Positions 9,401-16,195 of a DNA stretch of 37,535 nt are shown here, piece by piece. A program made the translations under genes and the position numbers. The notes under the pieces are model-generated. The model had not been told where the DNA came from, searched no databases, and worked only from the letters and a program-made list of their open reading frames with translations. Every line of letters starts with the position of its first letter. The stretch's first letter is position 1. Source of the stretch: a bacterium (GTDB lineage Bacteria > Verrucomicrobiota > Verrucomicrobiia > Limisphaerales > UBA11358); assembly GCA_021813325.1 (NCBI GenBank), contig JAKALA010000040.1:1-37535 (forward strand). The letters are read 5' to 3'.

Positions 9401-11191
9401 TTGTTTAATCCAAATCCGCAACCGGTGGCTTTGGGCGGCTACTATTTGACCGACAAATTGAGCAATCATACCAAGCATTTGATCGCTCCGTTGACGTTTG
9501 TGGGCGTCGGCGATGGCGGATATTCCACGTTCATTGCCGATAATGATCCCTCACAAGGCGCCGACCACGTGAGCTTTTCTTTGGATGCGGCTGGCGAAGC
9601 CATTGGCTTGTTTACGCCCGATGCCGCCACGGCGGTGGACACGGTTTCGTTTGGTCTCCAGGGGGAAAATATTTCGGAGGGCAGGTTGCCGGACGGTGGC
9701 GCGACGCGGGTGTTCTTCACCAGTCCGACACCCGGCGAGGCGAACTGGCTGCCCATGACTAACATTGTGATCAATGAACTTTTGTCGCACACGGATCTGC
9801 CGTTGGCAGATGCCATTGAACTGCACAATACCAGTGCCGCGCCGGTGGACATCAGCGGATGGTATCTCAGCGATTCCAAAAATAATTTGCGGAAATACAA
9901 GTTCCCCGCCGGGACCGTCCTGCCGGCTGGCGGTTATCACGTGGTTTATGAGAATCAATTCAATCCCCAGCCGCTCACGTCGGCGAGTTTTTCCTTCAAT
10001 TCCGCCCAAGGCGATGATGCCTGGGTGATGGCTGTCGATACCAACGGAGCCGCCACGGGCTATCGCGATTGGGAGAAGTTTGGCCCGCAATTTAACGGGG
10101 TTTCATTTGGACGAGTTCAGACCAGTGTGGGTGTGGATTTCGTGGCGTTGGCGGACTTAAGTTTTGGAACCGCTGTTCGCGCATCCAGTCCGACCAATCA
10201 ACTGGATTTGTTTCGCACGGGCCTGGGGGCACCCAATGCCGGGGCTTGGGTTGGACCGGTGGTGTTCAGCGAAATCATGTATCATCCGCCGCCGATTGGG
10301 ACGAATGATGACACGCAAAATGAATTTATTGAACTGCATAATGTCACGGCGCAAGCTTTGCCATTATTTGATCCTCAATCTCCGACCAACACCTGGCGTT
10401 TGCGCGGCGTCGTGAATTTTAATTTCGCTCCGAACACCGCCATTCCAGCCGACGGATTCTTGTTGGTGGTTGGCTTTGATCCCGCCACCAATGCGGCTGC
10501 GCTCGCAACGTTCCGTGGCAAATATGGAACCAATGGCACGCTGGTCGGCCCTTGGTCCGGCAAATTGTCCAACAACGGCGAGGCGCTTGAATTGCTGGCT
10601 CCCGATCATCCGCAAACGACCGGGCCGGACATTGGTTTGGTTCCGTATGTGACCATCGAACGTGTGGTTTATAGCAATGCGGCGCCGTGGGCTGTGGCTG
10701 CCAATGGCACCGGGTTTTCTTTGCAGCGACTCAACTTTGTGGCCTACGGCAACGAGCCTACGAACTGGCTGGCCTCAGGGCCGAATGCCGGGACTTCTGG
10801 CGTGCTAGATTCGGATGGCGACGGTTTGCCTGATGCCTGGGAAGATGCGCATGGGCTGAACACGTTTGCCAATGACGCCGCACTGGATTCCGATCACGAC
10901 GGTTTTTCAAACTGGCAGGAATACCAGGCGGGCACCGACCCGCAAAACAACGCCAGCGATTTGCGATTTGAAGGCGTTGACTCGGCGTCCGATGGAAATG
11001 ACATCCGTTTTATTGCTCAATCGGGCCACAGTTATACGATTCAATTCTCGGAATCGCTGGCGGATGGAACCTGGCAAAAGCTCGCCGACGTGGCGGCGGA
11101 AAATGTTTCGAGGGTGGTGCATATCAAGGATTCCATTGGTTCGGGAGATGATTTGCGATTTTATCGCCTGGTAACGCCGGCGTTGCCGTAA
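3446..11191 (+). CDS. Giant secreted lamin-tail / CotH-like / beta-helix protein (2581 aa)
   Basis: N-terminal signal sequence (MRKKMLRLGG, then a hydrophobic run to about residue 26; an LLGC at 19-22 could be a lipobox). Domains by eye: lamin-tail domain (LTD) 1 at about 28-125; a CotH-kinase-like region at about 334-720, with INHDLDTVLG near 623 as the likely metal-binding motif; a parallel beta-helix at about 826-1180 starting at IPSGVTLTIEPGTTIYLG; LTD2 about 1338; LTD3 about 1482; a galactose-binding-like jelly roll about 1625-1810; LTD4 about 1815; LTD5 about 1965; LTD6 about 2105; LTD7 about 2270-2430; a Ca-binding DSDGDGLPDAWE repeat pair at about 2454-2505; and a C-terminal beta region ending LRFYRLVTP. 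LTD repeats begin with forms of VINELLADN and contain VELYNP. It is probably exported and surface-bound; the substrate is unknown. Such multi-LTD proteins are common in Verrucomicrobia and Planctomycetes. Confidence 0.85.
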   Translation: MRKKMLRLGGNFTIAMFTLLGCGVVFGQVRINEIMFHAAPAVPEDPGKEWVELYNAGTNGVDLNGWRFSKGIAYSFTNVNLPAHGYWVVAANVAAFQADYPGVTNVAGGWSGKLSNSGEKIELQDNLGQVADTVAYASDGDWALIREGENYPGQTAWWRGWDWTNAADGGGRSMELRHAAFSNNQGQNWSASLVAGGTPGRENSTATNDLPPMILNMQHLPAIPRFTNTVTVTAQIVDELPASVNVQLFSRVDGAATFKITPMFDDGAHGDGLANDGYYGAVLPAQADKTIVEFYVSATDAAGHQRTWPPPTDDSGTQGANALYQVDNSTYTGNQPIYRFIVTASEWNAWLNLMNIVSNGRYSEAAMNTTVVRTDGLGTQVRYHALLRNRGAGTRAAHPHNMRLNLAADQALQGIGELDFNTRTVQSQVAGNTLFSQAGLPNAYGAPVQVRVNGSNLANAQPDGSLDSYQFGSYYCFQPYSPEWAKAHWPQDPQGNIYKGVWYQDNVQLTNGAYLQWHGTNVENYRLIYGPNGPTAYSGPYSKQSNNSQDDWSDLINLCYVLNLTPDSNYLQAVEQNVNIDEWLRYFAVNSLIINMETTLATGAGDDFSLCSGVVDSRFQLINHDLDTVLGQGDTSPDYARSIFKAADIAAVSRFLKHPDIAPRYFATLKQLADTLFSPQQIGQSLDQSLGGWVPDNYVQNLKNAAEQRRTNVLNQIPLKLTVTSSLGIVSGYPRTTASTTALTGVANAIDTKTVLVNGVEAVYTPWQGAWSATGVALSPGINRIVIQTLNTNGVEFVRTNIDIWYDKGSVASAGGTIAADTTWTAAAGPYNVTSSINIPSGVTLTIEPGTTIYLGSGVNFTVANGGRLLAEGTPNAPIRFTTSPGSGVSWGGMVIDGAVSSPETRIAYAHFEGNSTTCIEVAGGTVALDHLTFGTTTHQYLALDSASFLVSHCTFPSSTAPFELVHGTGGIKSGGHGIVRDCFFGTTSGYNDIMDYTGGNRDLGQPIIQYYNNVFIGATDDILDLDGTDAWIEGNIFLHSHKNGSPDSSSAISGGNYDFGGSVGVRTSEITVIRNIFFDCDQAATAKEGNFFTFLNNTIVHTTKTGGVDTASGVVNLGDAGTAYGAGYYLEGNIIEDAESLMRNYSNSMATVTFTNNLMSLSWEGPGGGNSTNNPQLKYVPQVAETDFQDWLSAQVLWSWFSLLPGSPAHGIGPNGVDMGAVISGGASISGVPSGITAATSANLVVGPLRTGNGIPTAGFPNGSGYTSYKWRLDGGAWSAETPIATPIMLSGLANGPHYVEVTGRQDADTYQDDPELGTNAVVSRTTTWTVNTNLHRVVINELLADNRSAWHVGENTPDVVELFNPGATAMDLSGMGLTDDPANSFKFTFPPGTSLNGGEYLVLVAGTGSGPNLYTGLKLNKDGGSLSLYAAAAAGGALLDSVSYGPQLTDYSIGRLADGSWNLTVPTLGSANVAAPVGDVQQLKLNEWLAASLVRDDFVELYNGDSLPVNLGGCYLSEVPDTWPARFQVAPLSFIPAKGELVYVADGNPDNGPRHLNFSLAQEWGTLGLFARDLSLLDRIFYGPQTAEISMGRTPNGGDTLTFLNPPTPGSGNPGVTGSCTVTNLTISLMAYTQAWKYNQSNNLDGIAWYATNYNDSLWQGPGEGLLAYENNSAITPLIHTTLLNPRSSPPGLVSGHAYYFRTAVVVTNDLSGYTLTAKMRLDDCGVIYINGVEFYRPRMPSGTILNSTYGGGAVGSNTEADMDELFTIPSDWLHLGTNVIAVEVHQISSTSSDIVWGMGLDATAYITNCASAVVVLNEVMANNRSYTNSDGSVTDWVELYNPTSLPFDLSGTSLSDDPGNPRRWVFPSGAWLNASNYLVVKCDGNSPASSVNAPLMNTGFGLRGGGGAVYLYDASASLLDAVSYGSQAADFTIARLPNGTGDWNLALPTPTSGNIATVPGDAAAVRINEWAASVANGPDWFELFNPNPQPVALGGYYLTDKLSNHTKHLIAPLTFVGVGDGGYSTFIADNDPSQGADHVSFSLDAAGEAIGLFTPDAATAVDTVSFGLQGENISEGRLPDGGATRVFFTSPTPGEANWLPMTNIVINELLSHTDLPLADAIELHNTSAAPVDISGWYLSDSKNNLRKYKFPAGTVLPAGGYHVVYENQFNPQPLTSASFSFNSAQGDDAWVMAVDTNGAATGYRDWEKFGPQFNGVSFGRVQTSVGVDFVALADLSFGTAVRASSPTNQLDLFRTGLGAPNAGAWVGPVVFSEIMYHPPPIGTNDDTQNEFIELHNVTAQALPLFDPQSPTNTWRLRGVVNFNFAPNTAIPADGFLLVVGFDPATNAAALATFRGKYGTNGTLVGPWSGKLSNNGEALELLAPDHPQTTGPDIGLVPYVTIERVVYSNAAPWAVAANGTGFSLQRLNFVAYGNEPTNWLASGPNAGTSGVLDSDGDGLPDAWEDAHGLNTFANDAALDSDHDGFSNWQEYQAGTDPQNNASDLRFEGVDSASDGNDIRFIAQSGHSYTIQFSESLADGTWQKLADVAAENVSRVVHIKDSIGSGDDLRFYRLVTPALP

Positions 11192-11206
11192 GCAGCTTGA
11201 ACGCTT

Positions 11207-11320
11207 ATGAAAGCCCGATTTAACATCTCAACCCTGCGTTGGCGACCGCCGTCGGCCACCAGTCCGATGGTTCTCAATCCAACCGATGCTCAACGGTTTT
11301 ATCGGCTGTTAAAACCGTGA
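11207..11320 (+). pseudogene. Remnant of a second secreted-protein C-terminus
   Basis: A 37-codon frame opens at ATG 11207, 15 bases after the giant gene, and ends in NPTDAQRFYRLLKP. This resembles the closing strand of the preceding protein (LRFYRLVTP) and the common ...QRFYRL.. ending of Verrucomicrobial secreted proteins. No other domain remains. It is probably the leftover 3' end of a duplicated or deleted paralogue, though a chance resemblance in so short a frame cannot be excluded. Confidence 0.4.
11293..11318. repeat. 9-bp perfect inverted repeat between convergent genes
   Basis: ACGGTTTTA (11293-11301), an 8-base loop and TAAAACCGT (11310-11318) form a perfect stem between the ends of the giant plus-strand gene and acs on the minus strand. 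The position suits a shared terminator, but neither strand shows a T-run after the stem. It also overlaps the end of the 37-codon remnant. Confidence 0.45.
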
Positions 11321-11385
11321 CACTTGTAGTTGCGAACGGTTCTTCCTTTGCATCAGATGAATCAAGGTGCGTAGCTTGATTCGAC

Positions 11386-13359
11386 TTATTGCTTCCCTTT
11401 AACCAATGCGTCAACAACTCCAGGGTCGGCGAGGGTGGTGGTGTCGCCAATCTGGTCCGTTTGGTTTTCGGCAATTTTGCGAAGAATCCGGCGCATGATT
11501 TTTCCCGAACGCGTTTTTGGCAGACCCGGCGCAAATTGAATTTTATCGGGCACGGCGATGGCGCCGATCTCCTTGCGAACATGAGCGGCGAGGTCTTTCT
11601 TCAATTCTTCACTCTCGATTTCGCCATCTTTCAACGTCACAAAGGCGTAGAGCGCCTGGCCTTTGATATCGTGCGGCATGGGCGCGACAGCGGCTTCAGC
11701 CACCTTGGGATGGCTGACCAAGGCGCTTTCGACTTCGGCGGTGCCAATGCGATGACCAGAGACATTGACCACGTCGTCCACGCGGCCAAGCAGCCAGTAA
11801 TCACCATCAGCGTCGATCCGGCATCCATCGCCGGTGAAATACATGTTTTGGAAGGTTGAAAAATACGTATTGATGAAGCGGTGATGGTCGCCCCAAGTCG
11901 TGCGCATGATGCCGGGCCACGGATGCTTGATGCAAAGTTTGCCGCCTTCGTTGGGTTTGCACTCGCTGCCGTCGTCGCGAAGCACAACGGGTTCCACGCC
12001 CCAGAATGGCCGGCTGGCACTGCCGGGTTTGAGCGTGTTGACGCCGGGCAGGGGAGTGATGAGGTGTCCGCCGGTTTCAGTCTGCCACCAGGTGTCAACA
12101 ATGGGGCAACGTTCCAGGCCAATTTTTCGGTAATACCACATCCACGCTTCCGGGTTGATGGGTTCACCGACAGTGCCCAAAACGCGGAGTGAGCTGAGAT
12201 CATATTTGGCGGGCCATTCATCGCCCAGTCGAATCAGCGCGCGAATGGCGGTGGGCGCGGTGTAGAAGGAATTCACTTTGAATTTTTCCACGATTTTCCA
12301 GAAGCGCCCGGCATCGGGATAGGTCGGCACACCTTCAAACATGAGGGTGGTGCCGCCGTTGCAAAGCGGACCGTAAACCACATAGCTGTGGCCGGTAACC
12401 CAGCCAATGTCGGCGGTGCAGAAATAAACATCGCCTTCGTGAATGTCGAACACGTATTTGTGCGTGAGCGCACTCCAGAGCAGGTAGCCGGCGGTGCTGT
12501 GAACCACGCCTTTGGGTTTGCCGGTGGAGCCGGAGGTGTAAAGGATGAAGAGATAATCTTCAGCGTTCAGGGGCACTGCGGGACAATCCACCGACGCTTT
12601 GGCCATCAACTCGTGATACCACACATCGCGTCCGGCAACGATGTCGCAGGGTTCAGCGTTGCGCCTGATGACCACCACCTTTTCAATGCTGGGTGTATGT
12701 TTAAGCGCTTCGTCTGCGAGTGCCTTCAGGCCCAGACTTTTGCCGGCGCGCAACGAGACGTTGGCGGTGATGAGCAGTTTGCAGGCGGAATCATGGATGC
12801 GCCCGGCCAATGAATCGGAGCTGAATCCGCCGAAGACCACCGAATGGATCGCGCCGATGCGCGCGCAGCCGAGCATGGCCACGGCGGCTTCGGGAATCAT
12901 GGGCATGTAAATAGCCACCCGGTCGCCCTTCTGGATGCCCAGCGATTTGAGCACGTTGGCGAATTTGCAGACCTCGGCGTGCAACTCGGCGTAGGTGATG
13001 TGCTTTACATCGTCTTCCGGTTCGCCCTGCCAGATGATTGCGTTCTGATTGCCGCGGGTTTTGAGATGCCGGTCCAAGCAGTTGGTGGTGAGGTTCAACT
13101 GGCCGTCTTCGAACCAGGTGTGCTCAATCTTTCTGGCGTTGGTCTGCCAGGTGAATTTGCGGGCGAGGGTGGGAGCTTTAAACCATTCCAAGGTCTTGGC
13201 CTGTTCCAGCCAGAAGGCTTCGGGTTCGCGAATGGAATGTTGGTAAAGTGCATCGAATTGCGCCGCGTTCAAGTGCGCGCGCTTGAGGACATCGGCGGAC
13301 GGCGGAAATTTGCGGCTTTCCTGAGATAAGGAATCCGTGGAGATGGTGTTTGTATTCAT
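11386..13359 (-). CDS. acs: Acetyl-CoA synthetase (AMP-forming)
   Basis: A 657-residue cytosolic enzyme that activates acetate: acetate + ATP + CoA gives acetyl-CoA + AMP + PPi. Length matches the family (about 650). Motifs in order: the ATP-binding loop [61 protein letters not shown], and the C-terminal [13 protein letters not shown]. Lys620 in the last motif is the catalytic lysine that Pat-type acetyltransferases acetylate in well-studied Acs proteins. The ATG at 13359 gives a normal N-terminus ([13 protein letters not shown]). It is followed 152 bases upstream, on the same strand, by accD, which uses acetyl-CoA downstream in fatty acid synthesis, although the gap suggests a separate promoter. 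Gaps and active-site residues look intact. Confidence 0.97.
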   Translation of the reverse strand: MNTNTISTDSLSQESRKFPPSADVLKRAHLNAAQFDALYQHSIREPEAFWLEQAKTLEWFKAPTLARKFTWQTNARKIEHTWFEDGQLNLTTNCLDRHLKTRGNQNAIIWQGEPEDDVKHITYAELHAEVCKFANVLKSLGIQKGDRVAIYMPMIPEAAVAMLGCARIGAIHSVVFGGFSSDSLAGRIHDSACKLLITANVSLRAGKSLGLKALADEALKHTPSIEKVVVIRRNAEPCDIVAGRDVWYHELMAKASVDCPAVPLNAEDYLFILYTSGSTGKPKGVVHSTAGYLLWSALTHKYVFDIHEGDVYFCTADIGWVTGHSYVVYGPLCNGGTTLMFEGVPTYPDAGRFWKIVEKFKVNSFYTAPTAIRALIRLGDEWPAKYDLSSLRVLGTVGEPINPEAWMWYYRKIGLERCPIVDTWWQTETGGHLITPLPGVNTLKPGSASRPFWGVEPVVLRDDGSECKPNEGGKLCIKHPWPGIMRTTWGDHHRFINTYFSTFQNMYFTGDGCRIDADGDYWLLGRVDDVVNVSGHRIGTAEVESALVSHPKVAEAAVAPMPHDIKGQALYAFVTLKDGEIESEELKKDLAAHVRKEIGAIAVPDKIQFAPGLPKTRSGKIMRRILRKIAENQTDQIGDTTTLADPGVVDALVKGKQ

Positions 13360-13511
13360 CTGATGCGATCAATGGATTTTACTTATTTCGGCAAAAGCCA
13401 AGTCAGATGTCAAATGAGGAAACTGAAAACTCGAATAAATTTGCGCGCAAAGCGTCCGGGCGCCGGCTCAAGTCGAGTCGTGAAATGCGTGAACTCGGGT
13501 GTTTTTGCCCG

Positions 13512-14459
13512 TTATTTGCCGGGAGTTCGACCGCTGGCGAAGTAGTCCAGGTAGGTGATCAGTTGCGCCTTCATTTCTTTGCGATGAACGATGGCATCGA
13601 TGAGTCCGTGTTCAAGCAGGAATTCGGAGGTTTGGAAGCCCGGCGGCAGCTCGGCCTGGGTGGTGTCTTTAATGACCCGGGGACCGGCGAAGCCGATCAT
13701 GGCTTTGGGTTCGGCGAGGATTAGATCGCCCAGGCTGGCATAGCTGGCCATGACGCCCGCGTAATCGGGATTGACGAGCACGCTGATGTAGGGAAGCCGG
13801 TTTTGCGCGTGATACGCCAGGGCGGCGCTGGTTTTGGCCATTTGCATGAGGCTGAACATGCCTTCATACATGCGCGCTCCGCCGCTGGTGGAAATGATGA
13901 TGACGGGCCAGCCGCCTTCGGTTCCGCGCTCAATAAGGCGGGTCAGTTTTTCGCCAACGACGGAACCCATGGAACCGCCGAGAAATCCGAAATCCATCAC
14001 GCCAAGCGCCACGGTATGCTGGCCCATTTTGCCGATGCCGGTGACGACCGCGTCTTTCAAAGTCGATTTCTTTTTGTAGGCATCCAACTTGGATTTGTAG
14101 GTGGCCACGCCTTTGAACTGCAGAACATCCACGCTGGCCATTTGCGCATCCATTTCCTCGAAAGTGCAAGTTTCCACCAAGGAATGGATGCGTTCACGGG
14201 AACCAATTGGAAAGTGCCGCTCGCATTTGGGGCAGACTTGGAGATTTTCATCCAGTTCCTTGTCAAAGATCATCGCCTCGCAAGACGGGCACTTGGTCCA
14301 CAGGCCTTCCGGGATGTCCTTCTTCTTGGACTTGCTCGCGCCCAGACCGGGCTTTTTGGCAAAAGTGGTGGGATTGGAACTCGCCGGTGGTGGTGTCAGG
14401 CCGGGTTCAACTTGAGCAACGCCGCCAATGTTTTTTTTCAGGAACGTCGTGGTATCCAT
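13512..14459 (-). CDS. accD: Acetyl-CoA carboxylase carboxyltransferase subunit beta
   Basis: A 315-residue subunit of the cytosolic acetyl-CoA carboxylase that makes malonyl-CoA. Residues about 1-50 are a Lys/Pro-rich low-complexity leader. A four-Cys zinc ribbon follows (CPSC at 57-60, CPKC at 76-79). The crotonase-fold core includes GFLGGSMGSVVGEK, STSGGARMYEGMFSLMQMAK and a long conserved block around PKAMIGFAGPRVI, ending EFLLEHGLIDAIVHR. The leader is longer than in E. coli AccD, which starts close to the zinc ribbon. The partner accA is not in the window. The comF-like gene starts 21 bases upstream on the same strand, so the two may be cotranscribed. The ATG at 14459 is chosen because it is the first one in the frame. 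Confidence 0.96.
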   Translation of the reverse strand: MDTTTFLKKNIGGVAQVEPGLTPPPASSNPTTFAKKPGLGASKSKKKDIPEGLWTKCPSCEAMIFDKELDENLQVCPKCERHFPIGSRERIHSLVETCTFEEMDAQMASVDVLQFKGVATYKSKLDAYKKKSTLKDAVVTGIGKMGQHTVALGVMDFGFLGGSMGSVVGEKLTRLIERGTEGGWPVIIISTSGGARMYEGMFSLMQMAKTSAALAYHAQNRLPYISVLVNPDYAGVMASYASLGDLILAEPKAMIGFAGPRVIKDTTQAELPPGFQTSEFLLEHGLIDAIVHRKEMKAQLITYLDYFASGRTPGK

Positions 14460-14480
14460 GAACCCCTAATCTTATTAAAT

Positions 14481-15221
14481 TTACAGCCCTCGCGCAACTG
14501 TCCAGACGCATACTGCGGCGGCGCCGGTCTGTCTCAGAACCTGGGCGCAGGCATTGGTTGTTGCGCCCGTGGTTAATACGTCGTCAATGACCACAATTCT
14601 TCGCCGGGCCAACGAAACGCCGGAACGCACCGCAAAGGCATTTTTCATGTTGGCGGCGCGTTGATCCCGGGTCAGCCGTGTTTGCGTGATGGTCGGCGTG
14701 ATTCGCCGGAGCAATTTTGTGTTCAAGGAAATGCCGGTGGCGCGGCTCAGGTGGACGGCCAGTCGCTCGGCCTGATTGAACTCACGTTCTCTTAATTTGG
14801 TGGGATGCAATGGCACGGGCACGATCCAGTCCCAAGCATCCCCGCGCAGCACCGGAACGGCCTCGCGAACGAGCAAATTTGCCAGGAAATTTTCAAACCA
14901 CAACGCCCGGGAATATTTGAAACGGTGGATGGCTTCCAGCACCACGGTTTTGGCGACCACGGCTGAGCGCGCCGAGGTGAAATACAAATCCAATTCCTGG
15001 CAGTTGGTGCAGTGAAATTCCGTGGTGATGTCTCCCGGATAAGGCAGGCCGCAACGCTTGCAAAACGGCGGGCGGATAAACCGAATTTGCGACCAGCATT
15101 TGCGGCCGACAAAGCCATCCTCGGTCGTGGCGCGTTCGGCGTTGCAAAGCTGGCAGACCTGGGGATAGATCAACCCCGCAGCCGCTTGGAGCCAGATTTT
15201 GGCGGTTTCCGTGACGGGCAT
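14481..15221 (-). CDS. comF: ComF-family phosphoribosyltransferase-like protein
   Basis: A 246-residue protein of the ComF/GntX family, associated in other bacteria with natural DNA uptake and a helicase (ComFA), though its exact biochemical activity is unsettled. The N-terminus carries a double zinc-ribbon: CQLC at 23-26, then paired CKRC and CTNC motifs. The C-terminal half is a type I phosphoribosyltransferase fold with the PRPP-binding loop in RRIVVIDDVLTTGAT (from about residue 207), preceded by the VPVPLHPTKLREREFNQAE block that is diagnostic of this family. It lies immediately upstream of accD on the same strand, and a kinase gene is divergent 76 bases away. Other competence genes are not present in the window, so DNA uptake is inferred only from the family. 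Confidence 0.9.
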   Translation of the reverse strand: MPVTETAKIWLQAAAGLIYPQVCQLCNAERATTEDGFVGRKCWSQIRFIRPPFCKRCGLPYPGDITTEFHCTNCQELDLYFTSARSAVVAKTVVLEAIHRFKYSRALWFENFLANLLVREAVPVLRGDAWDWIVPVPLHPTKLREREFNQAERLAVHLSRATGISLNTKLLRRITPTITQTRLTRDQRAANMKNAFAVRSGVSLARRRIVVIDDVLTTGATTNACAQVLRQTGAAAVCVWTVARGL

Positions 15222-15297
15222 GGCTTGAATCTATGCGGTTGAAACCTTGTGAAAAAGTTTAATTCGCGCTCCAAAGGCTCTTGTGCTACCAATTTTT

Positions 15298-16131
15298 ATG
15301 GCCCGGTTGCTGCCAGCCAATGACGTGGTTTTGCCGGAAAAGTTCGGGCGCTTCTATCTGCGCGAACTGCTCAACCGCGGTGGCATGGCGGAAATCTGGC
15401 TGGTGTCCGACAGCCGCGGAAAGAGTTATGCCCTGCGCCGGCTCAAGCGGGAACTGCGGTTTAACTTCATTGCCCGGCGGCGTTTCAATCATGGCAACAA
15501 GATTTTATCCCAACTGAATGACAGCGATTTCATTGTCGGCTATGTCGAACACGGCAGTGATTATTTGCTGATGGATTACATCGAGGCGGCCAATCTGAAA
15601 ATGCTGTTTGCCAGTCAAGAGCCGGTGCTTGCGGAAAATGTGGCGCAAATCTTGATCGACATGGCCACAGGCCTGAGCCATGTGCATGAAAGCGGTTTCA
15701 TGCATCTGGATTTCAAACCGGAAAACGTGCTGGTCACGCCCAACGCGGCGGTTCGATTGATTGATTTTGACATGGCCCAACCCAAGCCAGAAAAGCCGGC
15801 GAAGTTTTCCAAATATCCGGGAACCCCGGGCTACATGGCCCCGGAACAATTGCAGCGGCAGGCGATCGACGCCCGCGCGGATATTTTCGCCTACGGCGTT
15901 ACGGCTTACGAGTTGTTGACGCAACAGAAGCCGTTTCCGGGCAATACGCCCGGGGAAATTCTGGCGGCACAAATGGATACTTCCAATCCAATGCCGATTC
16001 GGGAAATCAATTCGGCTGTGCCGTCAGCGCTGGAAAATGTGGTGCTCAAATGTCTGGAACGCGATCCTGACCGGCGCTATCCGGTCTCGGGCCTTTTGGT
16101 TCGGGATCTGGAGACGGCGCTTTACCTGTGA
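15298..16131 (+). CDS. Atypical Ser/Thr protein kinase, possibly a pseudokinase
   Basis: A 277-residue soluble kinase-fold protein with no transmembrane segment or extra domain. ATG 15298 is preferred; GTG 15283 would add five residues, and neither has a clear ribosome site. The kinase fold is clear: glycine loop LLNRGGMAEIWLV (first Gly replaced by Asn26), HLDFKPENVLV (136-), GTPGYMAPEQL and DIFAYGVTAYELLT. Several key positions differ: the VAIK lysine is Arg (ALRRLK, Arg47), HRD reads HLD (136-138), DFG reads DFD (156-158), and the helix-C Glu is not obvious. The catalytic Asp138 and metal Asp156 remain. It is divergent from the comF-like gene. It could be an inactive regulator, or an active enzyme with a substitute lysine nearby (Lys50). 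Substrate unknown. Confidence 0.85.
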   Translation: MARLLPANDVVLPEKFGRFYLRELLNRGGMAEIWLVSDSRGKSYALRRLKRELRFNFIARRRFNHGNKILSQLNDSDFIVGYVEHGSDYLLMDYIEAANLKMLFASQEPVLAENVAQILIDMATGLSHVHESGFMHLDFKPENVLVTPNAAVRLIDFDMAQPKPEKPAKFSKYPGTPGYMAPEQLQRQAIDARADIFAYGVTAYELLTQQKPFPGNTPGEILAAQMDTSNPMPIREINSAVPSALENVVLKCLERDPDRRYPVSGLLVRDLETALYL

Positions 16132-16149
16132 GTTTGTAACACGGGGAAA

Positions 16150-16176
16150 AAAACGGCTGCCATTGGCAGCCGTTTT
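16150..16176. terminator. Bidirectional intrinsic terminator
   Basis: A perfect 12-bp stem, AAAACGGCTGCC (16150-16161) / GGCAGCCGTTTT (16165-16176), with a 3-base ATT loop. GC-rich at the core and flanked by A- and T-runs on both sides, it works in both directions. It sits between the convergent ends of the kinase gene (stop at 16131) and hppA (stop at 16196). Confidence 0.9.
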
Positions 16177-16195
16177 GTGTTGGTTGAAAATGGGA

